Shown one piece after another: positions 53,866 through 62,902 of a DNA stretch of 64,000 nucleotides; position 1 is the first letter of the stretch, and each line of letters begins with the position of its first letter. The stretch covers positions 62,001 to 126,000 of the forward strand of contig NZ_BHWB01000004.1 of assembly GCF_003865075.1 (NCBI RefSeq), given 5' to 3'. The DNA is from Bacteroides faecalis (GTDB lineage Bacteria > Bacteroidota > Bacteroidia > Bacteroidales > Bacteroidaceae). The position numbers and the translations under genes were made by a program. The notes beneath the pieces are model-generated. The model had not been told where the DNA came from. It saw nothing but the letters and a program-made list of their open reading frames with translations, and did no database searches.

Positions 53866-53925
53866 TATCGTCAAAAGGGAGAAATCTCCGCGATAAGATA
53901 TTTAACCATTAAATTTTATTGTTTT

Positions 53926-54408
53926 ATGATTCGTTACAAAATTTATCAAAACCAACAAAAGAAAGAAGTGAACGCAGGTAAGTGGTTCGCCTATTCGGTT
54001 GTCGATGAAACGTCTGACTTAGCGAAGCTAGCCGAACACATGTCTAAACACAACACTCCGTATTCCGGTGGTGTTATCAAAGGGGTGCTCACAGATATGG
54101 TAGGCTGTATCAAGGAATTGTTGCTCGATGGTAAGAATGTGAAAATTGACGACCTGACTATTTTCGGTGTAGGGATCCGCAGTAAAGCGGCCGAAACGCT
54201 GGATGATTTTTCACTGGAGAAAAACATTACGGGTATGCGACTCAAAGCCAGAGCTACCGACAATCTATCAACTACCAATTTGAAACTTGACAGCCAGTTG
54301 AGACAGCAAGCTAAGTATCAGAAACCGACTACTGCCGGAGGAGAAGGCTCTGGTAATACTCCGAATCCTAAGCCGGATGAGGGTGAATCTCCTGATCCAA
54401 CTCTCTAA
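53926..54408 (+). CDS. HU-like DNA-binding protein with acidic tail (copy 2)
   Basis: A 160-residue HU-HIG family protein, with IRYKIYQNQQKKEVNAGKWF, the HU motif of VIKGVLTDMVGCIKELLLDG, VKIDDLTIFGVGI and an acidic Pro-rich tail ending in GESPDPTL, shared with copy 1. The start at 53926 (MIRYKIYQNQ) is preferred because a promoter box overlaps the 22 extra codons upstream. It is followed by a smalltalk peptide (41 bp) and the amidase remnant, the full cassette seen at the ends of Bacteroides capsule loci. Confidence 0.85.
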   Translation: MIRYKIYQNQQKKEVNAGKWFAYSVVDETSDLAKLAEHMSKHNTPYSGGVIKGVLTDMVGCIKELLLDGKNVKIDDLTIFGVGIRSKAAETLDDFSLEKNITGMRLKARATDNLSTTNLKLDSQLRQQAKYQKPTTAGGEGSGNTPNPKPDEGESPDPTL

Positions 54409-54449
54409 TTCTTCTAATTAAAATTTTATCAACTTAAAAATCAAAGTAT

Positions 54450-54557
54450 ATGAGTAGTTCATCGTCACCTCGCTCCAAATGGAGTTTTATTGTTAAAGTT
54501 ATCATCACTATCGCTACCACTATCAGGGAATTGATAGGCGTACAGAGCTGTATGTAG
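54450..54557 (+). CDS. Smalltalk-family micropeptide (copy 2)
   Basis: A 35-residue peptide: MSSSSSPRSKWSFIVKVI followed by ITIATTIRELIGVQSCM and TAG. The pattern (basic start, hydrophobic helix, GVQSCM-like end) is that of the smalltalk family. It lies 41 bp after HU copy 2 and 4 bp before the amidase start codon. Confidence 0.85.
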   Translation: MSSSSSPRSKWSFIVKVIITIATTIRELIGVQSCM

Positions 54558-54561
54558 GTTT

Positions 54562-55018
54562 ATGCGGACCACCACGCTGTTCATCATTCATTGCAGTGCC
54601 ACACCCGGAAGGGAAATCCCTCCCGGTGGAGACTTGCCGACAAGCTCACATCTGTCATCGGGGTTTTCGTGACATCGGCTATCAATTTTACATCACACGC
54701 GATGGGGAGATCCACCGGGGACGTCCTTTGGAAAAAGTCGGAGCGCATTGTATGAATCACAACGCGCACTCTATCGGAATTTGCTATAAAGGAGGATTAG
54801 GTATGAACGGAGTACCTAAAGATACACGCACGCTGGAGCAACGAGGTTCGCTACTGGCTTTACTTCGAGAATTACAGAGAAGATTTCCGAAGACGTTGAT
54901 AGTAGGACGTCATGATCTGAATCCGATGAAGGAGTGTCCATGCTTTAATTGTGTGAATGAATTTGAGGGGTTGTTAGATAGGATTGATAAAGGGATTTAT
55001 AAGGTGGGGGCCTTATAG
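54562..55018 (+). pseudogene. N-acetylmuramoyl-L-alanine amidase with 1-bp frameshift
   Basis: The true start, ATG 54562, encodes MRTTTLFIIHCSATP with the Zn-ligand His of the family, but then leaves the frame. The downstream frame (GTG at 54596 onward) continues EGKSLPVETC, GFRDIGYQFYITRDGEIHRGRP, VGAHCMNHNAHSIGICYKGGLG, VGRHDLNPMKECPCF. One extra base within CCCG at 54604-54607 explains the break. IGYQ replaces the usual IGYH. As written, the protein lacks either its first Zn ligand or everything else, so it is probably non-functional, unless a sequencing error is responsible. It closes the HU/smalltalk cassette. Confidence 0.8.
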
Positions 55019-55110
55019 GTCCCTTTCAATTTTATTAATCATCATTTAAACATAAGTTTGTTTCTCATTCGAAAAATAAAAACAAGAGCATCTATTTTAT
55101 TTGTTTTTTC

Positions 55111-55698
55111 CTATCGAATAATACTCCAAAATGTTAAAAATATAATCTTGAAATATTCCTTTAAACTTTGGTTATTGATATATTTCATATTATACCTTAT
55201 TTTATCCGGCATGATCAATTCTACATATGCTTTATCCGGCTCTTCTGCTTTACCTAAGATTAAATTTTCATCAACATACTCTATTGAAGCATAATCCGTA
55301 ATACCCGGACGAACCGACAACACCCTTTGTTGCTCTTCAGTATATAGATCTACATACTTTCGAACCTCTGGGCGTGGACCAACTATACTCATATCCCCTT
55401 TAAGAACATTAAACAATTGAGGTAATTCATCCAATTTATATTTTCGAATAAAATACCCAATACGCGTTATTCTAGGATCACGCCCTCCCACAGTAATAAG
55501 CCCTCTCTTATCAGCCCCTACGCGCATCGATCGAAATTTGTATACGTAAAAATCTCGACTACCACGTCCTACACGTAGTTGCTTATAGAAGCCACTACCC
55601 TTACTTTCTAAACGAATAGCTAAATATAAAAGGAGGAAAACTGGGAAAAGAAAAAAAAGACCTAAAAGAGAAAATAATATATCAAAAAATCGAATCAC
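55111..55698 (-). CDS. Sugar-phosphate transferase initiating polysaccharide synthesis
   Basis: A 195-residue membrane enzyme that transfers a sugar phosphate to undecaprenyl phosphate, small PglC/WcaJ-C-terminal type. An N-terminal re-entrant hydrophobic helix (FDILFSLLGLFFLFPVFLLLY) is followed by FYKQLRVGRGSRDFYVYKFRSM, DELPQLFNVLKGDMSIVGPRPEV and YVDLYTEEQQRVLSVRPGITD. It is the last gene of the locus in transcription order and overlaps the aminotransferase gene by 17 bp. Confidence 0.93.
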   Translation of the reverse strand: MIRFFDILFSLLGLFFLFPVFLLLYLAIRLESKGSGFYKQLRVGRGSRDFYVYKFRSMRVGADKRGLITVGGRDPRITRIGYFIRKYKLDELPQLFNVLKGDMSIVGPRPEVRKYVDLYTEEQQRVLSVRPGITDYASIEYVDENLILGKAEEPDKAYVELIMPDKIRYNMKYINNQSLKEYFKIIFLTFWSIIR

Positions 55699-56908
55699 GA
55701 GCTATCGTATTATATGCAGATTTCACTGTTCGAATAATAAAATCCAACTGTTCATTATTCAATTGAGGATAAATCGGCAATGAAATCTCTCCTTTAAAAT
55801 TTTCATATGCCTGAGGATAATTTTTTATATCATATCCTAAGGACTTAAAGAATGAAAGCATCGGCATCGGAATAAAATGTACATTAACCGCAACCTCACT
55901 TTTAGCAATCTCATCAATCATCCGGTCACGTAATTCCTCAGTAAAGTCTTTGATACGAAGTGCATAAATATGATATGAACTCTCTTTCTCACCATCGATT
56001 GAAGGTGGTGTTATTGCCCAGTCGCATGCAGTAAAAGCTTTGTCATAAGTCTCGAACACGCGCTTCCGTTCTTTCAATAATGAAGGATATTCACGTATCT
56101 GAGCCAATCCAATAGCTGCATTTACATCAGCCATATTAATCTTCATCCCCATACCTACGATATCATAACGCCATCCCCCAGCTTTCGATTTAGAAAAAGC
56201 GTCTTTAGTTTGACAATTTAGACTTGTCATACGCAATTCTTTGTATAAATCTTCATTATTAAAAGGTTCAGGTAAATTCAAACAGATAGCACCACCTTCC
56301 GCAGTAGTCACATTCTTCACTGCATGAAGAGAGAAAATGGCAATATCTGTTTCGCAACCAGTACGCTGTTTCTTACTATAAAAAGCCCCCAGTGAATGAG
56401 CAGCATCATTCATCACCAAAATACGCCCTAGCTTCTTTTGAACTGCAGAGGTTACTTGAAATAACCCACGAATCTTAGGTTCCTGTACCATAGACATGAT
56501 TTGATCGTAGTCACAAGGAAATCCCGCAATATCAACAGGAATAATAGCTTTTGTCCTTGGAGTAATTGCATTACGAATTGCTTCAACAGAGATATTAAAG
56601 TTCTTACCCGAATCTACCATTACTGGTTTTGCACCAGCATGAAGTACAGCCAAAGCAGTAGCACTATAAGTATATGCCGGAACAATTACTTCATCGCCCT
56701 CTTTTACTCCCAACCACCGGAGCATCATAATAGCTCCTGATGTCCAAGAATTTACACAAAGGACCTCTTTTGCTCCTGAAAAAGTTTTGATTTCTTCCTC
56801 TAAAGATTTTACTTTAGGCCCGGATGTAATCCAACCGGAACGCAAAGAATCAACGACTTCGTTAATGACCGCCTCGTCAATATAAGGTGGTGAAAATGGA
56901 ATTTTCAT
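55682..56908 (-). CDS. DegT/DnrJ/EryC1/StrS-type sugar aminotransferase
   Basis: A PLP enzyme of about 408 residues that aminates a nucleotide keto-sugar. It starts at the ATG 56908 (MKIPFSPPYIDEAV); the longer frame to 56947 adds 13 residues not seen in the family. Landmarks are SLRSGWITSGPKVKSLEE, NSWTSGAIMMLRWLG, the Lys-containing DIAIFSLHAVKNVTTAEGGAICL (Schiff-base Lys), and MGMKINMADVNAAIGLAQI. With the adjoining acyltransferase and small phosphoglycosyl transferase it resembles the PglE-PglD-PglC route to an N-acetylated amino sugar. Confidence 0.92.
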   Translation of the reverse strand: MKIPFSPPYIDEAVINEVVDSLRSGWITSGPKVKSLEEEIKTFSGAKEVLCVNSWTSGAIMMLRWLGVKEGDEVIVPAYTYSATALAVLHAGAKPVMVDSGKNFNISVEAIRNAITPRTKAIIPVDIAGFPCDYDQIMSMVQEPKIRGLFQVTSAVQKKLGRILVMNDAAHSLGAFYSKKQRTGCETDIAIFSLHAVKNVTTAEGGAICLNLPEPFNNEDLYKELRMTSLNCQTKDAFSKSKAGGWRYDIVGMGMKINMADVNAAIGLAQIREYPSLLKERKRVFETYDKAFTACDWAITPPSIDGEKESSYHIYALRIKDFTEELRDRMIDEIAKSEVAVNVHFIPMPMLSFFKSLGYDIKNYPQAYENFKGEISLPIYPQLNNEQLDFIIRTVKSAYNTIARDSIF

Positions 56909-57230
56909 AATCAATATTCTGATTTTTAATAATACTTTATTACACAAATGTATTTTAATCGTCTAGATCCGATTGTATAACCTAAGGACGTATAAAAAAT
57001 ATAGTCCTTTTATTACTAATCATTCTACAAATAATTTTTCAGTTTTATATTTATTATATGGCAGAAGACAACATTCTCAATTGATAGAAACTTTCTAAAA
57101 AAACATCTAGTTGATAACAAGATAAAAGTTCACAACAAAATTCACATATCTTCATGTCTCTTAGTTTGCTGCAAAGGGAAAATAAAACATAGTAAGACTC
57201 ATATATTTAGATCGTTTTATTTTTATACCA
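56909..57230. other. AT-rich gap in the capsule locus
   Basis: No gene, hairpin or promoter of quality was found in these 322 bases between the aminotransferase and acyltransferase genes. Such long gaps are unusual within capsule operons and may mark the loss or exchange of a gene. Confidence 0.4.
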
Positions 57231-57851
57231 TTACAATGTTTCGGAATTAAAATTATCATAATAATATTTTTCCACGACAGGATTATTCATGTATTTTTCG
57301 TCAATATCTTTTGTACTACCGACCAGTTTTGCAGGACATCCTACTACAATCCCATATTGAGGAACATCCTTAGTAACTACAGCACCAGCACCCACTATAG
57401 CCCCTTTTCCTATCGTTACACCTGGCATAATGATGGCACCCACTCCTACAAAAACATATTCACCAATAGTTATTTTCTTATGAATATATCCCACTCTATC
57501 TGCAATGTCCAACTTCATATAAGCAAAACCATTTAAGCGTATAGCATTATGACTACTATGAGAAAGAATCATAGAGCCATTAGAGATTTGCGAGCCTTCT
57601 CCAATCTCCACCCACCCCGACGATTCAATCCACACATAATGCCCAATCCATACATTATCACTTAATATTAATTTCTCTACATTCTCTATTATCGCAGAAG
57701 ATGAAATTCTAACTTCCTTAAAATATCTACCATTATATTTAGATTTATAACCATATACCATAAATGGTTTGTGAATCCACTTTAAAGTACACTGAACATA
57801 ATGTAAAACATAACCTAAAGGTGAAAAGTATAATTTGTGCTTTAAACTCAT
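57231..57851 (-). CDS. Hexapeptide-repeat acyltransferase (WbbJ-like)
   Basis: A 206-residue enzyme with left-handed beta-helix repeats ([64 protein letters not shown]) and a C-terminal cap [13 protein letters not shown] [14 protein letters not shown]. It transfers an acetyl group (or similar) to a hydroxyl or amino group of a sugar. Acceptor undetermined. Confidence 0.9.
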   Translation of the reverse strand: MSLKHKLYFSPLGYVLHYVQCTLKWIHKPFMVYGYKSKYNGRYFKEVRISSSAIIENVEKLILSDNVWIGHYVWIESSGWVEIGEGSQISNGSMILSHSSHNAIRLNGFAYMKLDIADRVGYIHKKITIGEYVFVGVGAIIMPGVTIGKGAIVGAGAVVTKDVPQYGIVVGCPAKLVGSTKDIDEKYMNNPVVEKYYYDNFNSETL

Positions 57852-57985
57852 ATTATTTATAACCTCACAAAATATGTGAGAATTTTAAAATTACAAAAAA
57901 ATCAAAATTGGTTCATACTAATAATTGAGGTTTATCATTATCCGATAAAACAACGGTAACACTTTAATCTTTTTCTATATTACAA

Positions 57986-59248
57986 TCACTGTTCTAATTT
58001 TTTAATTATGCCAATAAACTTATTTGTGAGATATTCATAATCATATTCTTTGGCTGTATTATAAACCCGTTCACACATTGCATTGTATTCATCAGATGAA
58101 AGACTCAATAAACAATCTATAGCCGCTGCATATGATTCGGGAGTCGTTAATTCACGAGCAATACCAATATTATTGGCTGTAATAGGGCAATATAAAATAT
58201 TGATATTACACAAAATAGGTTTACCAGCTGCAAAATATTGAAACATCTTACTAGAACTTATACCATACTTGGCAAAATCAGAAGAAACATAATTAAGAAT
58301 ATTAATATAGCTTTGCGAAACCACATAAGGAACCAACTTCGGGTCAATCCATTTATCCTTAAATTTTATATTGCGCAAATTGTGCTTTTTACAGTAATCC
58401 TCTAACAAAATTCTATCAGGACCATCACCAAAAATCAGAAAAAGCAAATCATCTCTATCAGCAAATAATTCCGCTGCTTTTATAAACTGCATAACATTAT
58501 TAACCAAACGAACAGAACCTAAATAGGTAATCCTTTTTTTATCAGATTTCAAATCAATATCATCGAGTGTGTTTTCCTCTTTCCATTTATTAAAATCGTT
58601 CAAATCAACACCATTATTTATATAAAAAATCTTCTTTAAATCTACAGGTCCACCACTATCTTTATCCCATTTCTTGTTAATCATATATTGGTAACATCCA
58701 GGCCAAGAGATAACAGAAAAATCGGATTCCGCATAGTTACGTTTTGCAATCCTGTACATTCGTTTCATTAAAGGATTTAACGGATTAATTAATCCAAAGT
58801 CAACAAAGTTATCCGGATATACATCTAGAGATTCAGTGATATATTTAATTCTATTTTTTTTTGCATAATCCATTAATGGATTACAAAAATATGGATATGT
58901 AGAAGCCACTATCAAATCTGGCTTTTCAAAATGATTTGCAATACTACATAATTTATAGTGAAATTGCAAATCACTCAGAATACGCGCTATTCCAGATGAT
59001 TTATAATAATTCAGTGTTTTAATATGTACAAAATTTATATCACCATATTTTTTTTTGATATAAGATTTACCATCTTCTATTAAATTTATACCCATATTAT
59101 GCATTACGCTCGATCCAAAAACGTAAACCTTATAACCAGCTTGAGTTAAATAATGGGCAAATTTTATCGTCCTTAACCTTGACTCATATTGCGGTGGCAT
59201 TGCATATTTATTAACCAACCAAATCGTTTCAATTCTCTTTTGTGACAT
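57986..59248 (-). CDS. GT4-type glycosyltransferase
   Basis: About 420 residues, GT-B fold. The ATG 59248 (MSQKRIETIWLVNKYAMPP) is preferred over the frame start at 59278, since it still overlaps the upstream gene by 20 bp. Key regions are the N-terminal LRTIKFAHYLTQAGYKVYVF, DLIVASTYPYF, DKKRITYLGSVRLVNNVMQFIKAAELFADRDD and SKMFQYFAAGKPILCNI (nucleotide-binding end). It adds a sugar to the repeat unit; donor and acceptor unknown. Confidence 0.9.
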   Translation of the reverse strand: MSQKRIETIWLVNKYAMPPQYESRLRTIKFAHYLTQAGYKVYVFGSSVMHNMGINLIEDGKSYIKKKYGDINFVHIKTLNYYKSSGIARILSDLQFHYKLCSIANHFEKPDLIVASTYPYFCNPLMDYAKKNRIKYITESLDVYPDNFVDFGLINPLNPLMKRMYRIAKRNYAESDFSVISWPGCYQYMINKKWDKDSGGPVDLKKIFYINNGVDLNDFNKWKEENTLDDIDLKSDKKRITYLGSVRLVNNVMQFIKAAELFADRDDLLFLIFGDGPDRILLEDYCKKHNLRNIKFKDKWIDPKLVPYVVSQSYINILNYVSSDFAKYGISSSKMFQYFAAGKPILCNINILYCPITANNIGIARELTTPESYAAAIDCLLSLSSDEYNAMCERVYNTAKEYDYEYLTNKFIGIIKKLEQ

Positions 59249-60468
59249 ATTCCTCCACACTATATGTAAGTAAATCATCTATATACATTTTCGCAACCTT
59301 AAAATCTGTTAGCTTCTTAGCTGTTTCTATAGCATTGTTTGATATTATTTGTCTTTCGGCTGAAGATAAAGAATTTATTCTCTTGATAATTAGTTCTAAT
59401 TCTTCACAATTTCCTGCTTCACAAAGAAAACCATTAAATCCATCTATAATAACACCATCCATACCTTCATTACGTGATGCTATAGTAATACATCCCCTAG
59501 ACATTGCTTCTAAATATACCAATCCGTAGGCTTCCCACTTACTGATCATTATCATGCACTCTGCTTCATCATAACATTTCTTAATATCATTTCGTGGAAT
59601 CTTACCTAGTATTTTGACATTTCCATCAATACCTAACTCTTTTGATATTTTTTTTATCCTATCAATTTCTTTACCTTCACCGACATAAGTAAGAGAAAAT
59701 GATGTAGAAGGATACACCTTCTGTAAAGCATAAAGAATACTTGTCGGATACTTTCTTTTAATCATCTCTCCCACATAAATGAACTTATTTAAAGGCTTAC
59801 TAAAAGAATGAATATTAGATGATGTAATATAATCTTCAGGGATTCCGGAATAGCAAATGAACTTTCTTTCAACAGGATGGATTAACTTCTCAAAGTCACA
59901 TTTAATAGCTTCTGAACGAAATCCCCACATATCTATAGATTCCATATATTTATGTAATTTGTCCCTATATATACGTTTCAATGATGCATTATCACCATGC
60001 ATTACAATACAAGTTTTAGCATTTTGATAACACTTTTTCAACTTAGAAACCAATTCTAATTGAGGGTTGGGAAAATGACCTACTATTATATCAGGTACAA
60101 AATCAACTTTTTCATTTTCTGTTAGAATTGCATCAATAGCTGTCACTATAGCCTTAGCAGAATGTTTACCATGTGGAATAGCTTTAAAGGCAGGTATTCG
60201 CATAATTGGTACATTATCCATTATATACCTAGAAATCTCCTTGTCTTTTTCTGTATAAACCACAGCAGCAGTCCTAGCAACTATTAGTTTCCTAATTCTT
60301 TTTGCAATCCAATAAAAAAATATCAGGATAGACAGCTTGTATATGAACTACACGCACATTATATCCCATTTTTATCCATTCAGTTGCAAAATAATGGCAT
60401 ACTTTAGTACCTTTGTTAGCACTTGAGGGAAGCGGATATATAGTGGAAAGTAATAGAATATTACGCAT
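59229..60468 (-). pseudogene. GT4-type glycosyltransferase, split by a homopolymer frameshift
   Basis: The N-terminal half starts at ATG 60468 (MRNILLLSTIYPLPSSANKG, KVCHYFATEWIKMGYNVRVV) but stops at 60292. Removing one base from the run of seven A (plus 60314-60320) joins it to the second frame, which continues YWIAKRIRKL and then a normal GT4 domain (FIYVGEMIKRKYPTSILYAL, EAECMIMISKWEAYGLVYLEAMSRGC, GMDGVIIDGFNGFLCEAG). The joined protein has about 410 residues, normal for the family. The run may vary in length in the population (phase variation), be a fixed mutation or a sequencing error. The second half alone (60263-59229, GTG start) lacks the acceptor-binding domain. Confidence 0.8.
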
Positions 60469-60474
60469 AGGAAA

Positions 60475-61725
60475 TTAATATTTTATTCTATATTCTTTGT
60501 AAAATAAATATAAAAAAATAGCAACTGCCGGTTTAATAAACATATTAGAAGCAGAAATAAAGCTTGGTATAATTGCAACAGCTGCAAATATTATCACTAA
60601 ATTCCTTCTATACTTATCTGAAATACTTTTAAATTTGAAGAAAGGATAAATAAATATCAAATTCACCAATAAACCTCCTATAACCCCAAAATAAACAAAA
60701 TGTTGAATCAGGGAGTTATGAGGATGATATGAATTATCTATTACATCAACATTTTCTGCTGATGCAGCCAATCTATAATATTCACCACCCATTCCCCATC
60801 CCCAAAAAGGTTTCTCTGCAATCATATTAAAGCATTCATTCCAAATGTCATTTCTACCAGTGGAATCGGTAACCGACCCATTTAGCATCATTAAAAGAGT
60901 TCGACTTTGTATTCCTAAATCATCTAAAACAAGTGCTACACTATTTAGAAATAAATCACCTAAAAATACAAAAGTGACAATAGATAAGCAAAATAAAATT
61001 GATAACCCCACCTTACTTAAAGTAAACTTGCTGTCAAAAAAGTATTTGTATACAATAAAAAAGAACACAGGAAGTAGAGCACCTCTATTAGCATACACAA
61101 TTATCAACAGTAAATCAATCACTATCAATATAAAATAACCTAAATTCTTCTTTTGAAAAAACTCATTCAAATGAAATAATGTAGGAATTACAAAATTAAA
61201 TCCGAAAAACATATTATACCCTGTAGTACCATAAATTGTTAATGGATGAAAAACAAACATCAAAATCAGTAATACCCATAACAGGTACGAACCATAATGG
61301 AAAGTTTTATATAAAATTTCGTATTTATTAACAGAATATGCAAATACACCTACAGGAATCCACCATGCAAAAGTCAAGAAAGCCGTTTGATTAATAATAA
61401 GATTAGTAGGCTCTCCCCTTAGTATTGAACTTAAAAAAGAAAACACATAAAGTAAAAAAAATACAGAATATGACTTGATAAGAAGAGATTTTGCCCTTTT
61501 TATGACCTCCTTAATACATGAAAGAAAGGAAAAAACAATTAGCAATCCAAAAATTGCACTTAAGATTCTACCTGCTTGTGATGATGCATCAATACATATA
61601 ACCTTTAATGTAGAGTTAGCTACAGATAAAAGAAAATATGAAAAACAAGCATATGAAATACGTTTATCCCAATAATCTTCCTTTGAATTAATCTCAATCA
61701 GATTCTTTCCGAACATATTAAACAA
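60475..61725 (-). CDS. Wzy-like O-antigen/capsule polymerase
   Basis: A 416-residue integral membrane protein with about ten to twelve hydrophobic helices and one large periplasmic loop (about residues 275-340, with GRNDIWNECFNMIAEKPFWGWGMGGEYYRL and HNSLIQHFVYFG), the pattern of O-antigen ligase/polymerase-type proteins (Wzy_C-like WGWGMG and HNSLIQ). It would polymerise repeat units at the inner membrane. No Wzx is seen inside the window, so it should lie further upstream. Confidence 0.85.
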   Translation of the reverse strand: MFNMFGKNLIEINSKEDYWDKRISYACFSYFLLSVANSTLKVICIDASSQAGRILSAIFGLLIVFSFLSCIKEVIKRAKSLLIKSYSVFFLLYVFSFLSSILRGEPTNLIINQTAFLTFAWWIPVGVFAYSVNKYEILYKTFHYGSYLLWVLLILMFVFHPLTIYGTTGYNMFFGFNFVIPTLFHLNEFFQKKNLGYFILIVIDLLLIIVYANRGALLPVFFFIVYKYFFDSKFTLSKVGLSILFCLSIVTFVFLGDLFLNSVALVLDDLGIQSRTLLMMLNGSVTDSTGRNDIWNECFNMIAEKPFWGWGMGGEYYRLAASAENVDVIDNSYHPHNSLIQHFVYFGVIGGLLVNLIFIYPFFKFKSISDKYRRNLVIIFAAVAIIPSFISASNMFIKPAVAIFLYLFYKEYRIKY

Positions 61726-62902
61726 AAAGATTTTTGAATAAAGTATTCCACATTAAATAAATATTTTTAGAATCATATTTTTTAGATTTCTCACATGCAA
61801 TAGCACTCATTTTATTCCTGAGATCTTCATTTTCCATTAAATAACCAAGTTTATTTGCATATGTTTGTATACTAAAAGGATCAACTAAATAGCCATTTAC
61901 ACCATCTTCAATTAAAGTTGAGGCCATTGAAAAACTATTAAACGCAAATGGAACAGAATAATTAGCCATTCCTTCTAATGTTACTAAAGAAAAAGATTCA
62001 AAGATCGAAGTAACACATATTATTTTTCCCATTTTATAATACGGATATGGATTTATTCTACCTTTAAACTCAACCCTCTCTAATTTTAACTGATCAGCTT
62101 CCTCCTTTATATCTTCAAATGATGGACCGTCACCTAACATAAACAAACGCCAGTTTTTGTGCTCATTTTGCAACAAAGACCAAATTTTTAGCATATAATC
62201 AGGCCTTTTAATATAATAATCAAAGTTACCCGCCCATATAACTAAATTTTCTTTTTTAGGTAATTCCTCATTCTGCTCTACTTCAATACAATTAGGAATA
62301 CAAGATAATTTATCTACATTCTTCAAACCAGACATAATTTTAAATTCTTGCAAATGACCTTCATCCAGTAAAACAATTGCATCATTATTCTTGTATATAT
62401 ATCGTATTGTATTTCTATTTCTTAATATATAACATTTGACTAACAACTTATTAATTGCCTTATATGATAGTATTTTAAATATTATATCGATTTTTCTCTT
62501 CTTCAAAAGATATTCTTTATAATAAGCAAAATTATAAATCTGATTTAGGATACAATTATGAAAGCAAGAAACTATTTTAAAACTCAGAGATGACTTTTCC
62601 CTACTCTTTACAAGAAGCAAAGTATAGTCCCTTATATTTCCTACTTGATTAACAACTATATCTATTTTATTCTGATTTAAGAATATACATAAGAATTCTA
62701 CATTATTCTTAGTAATCAACGTTTTTTCATCAGGTAAAAACACTTGATTATCTAAATATTTAGCTTGATTTTTATGTTTTGCACCCAAATACCAAACATT
62801 ATGTCCACTCTTTTGAAATAATTCACCCAATGTATATGTAATACGAGGCATACCACCACTTTCTGGTAATATCTCATTACCATGAAAAAAAACTATATTC
62901 AT
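61718..62902 (-). CDS. GT4-type glycosyltransferase
   Basis: A 394-residue GT-B enzyme. Its first residues NIVFFHGNEILPESGGMPRITYTLGELFQ, and the C-terminal domain with VIWAGNFDYYIKRPDYMLKIWSLLQ, WRLFMLGDGPSFEDIKEEA, VTSIFESFSLVTLEGMANYSVPFAF and VNGYLVDPFSIQTYANKLGYL, belong to family 4. It overlaps the polymerase gene by 8 bp and the next upstream gene by 4 bp (ATGA), so translation is coupled. Confidence 0.9.
   Translation of the reverse strand: MNIVFFHGNEILPESGGMPRITYTLGELFQKSGHNVWYLGAKHKNQAKYLDNQVFLPDEKTLITKNNVEFLCIFLNQNKIDIVVNQVGNIRDYTLLLVKSREKSSLSFKIVSCFHNCILNQIYNFAYYKEYLLKKRKIDIIFKILSYKAINKLLVKCYILRNRNTIRYIYKNNDAIVLLDEGHLQEFKIMSGLKNVDKLSCIPNCIEVEQNEELPKKENLVIWAGNFDYYIKRPDYMLKIWSLLQNEHKNWRLFMLGDGPSFEDIKEEADQLKLERVEFKGRINPYPYYKMGKIICVTSIFESFSLVTLEGMANYSVPFAFNSFSMASTLIEDGVNGYLVDPFSIQTYANKLGYLMENEDLRNKMSAIACEKSKKYDSKNIYLMWNTLFKNLFV

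Larger units (their letters stand above)
53621..53925. other. Upstream region of the second HU-like gene
   Basis: About 305 bases without a gene. It holds a tandem 10-bp repeat GACTATAAGT at 53795-53804 and 53805-53814 and a -7 promoter box TATCTTTG at 53858-53865, which shows that the open frame beginning at 53863 is too long. The rest may be the left end of the dead IS4 copy. Confidence 0.5.

Noticed and set aside
55058..55294. Plus-strand 78-residue ORF
   Set aside because: Antisense to the conserved C-terminal part of the sugar-phosphate transferase.
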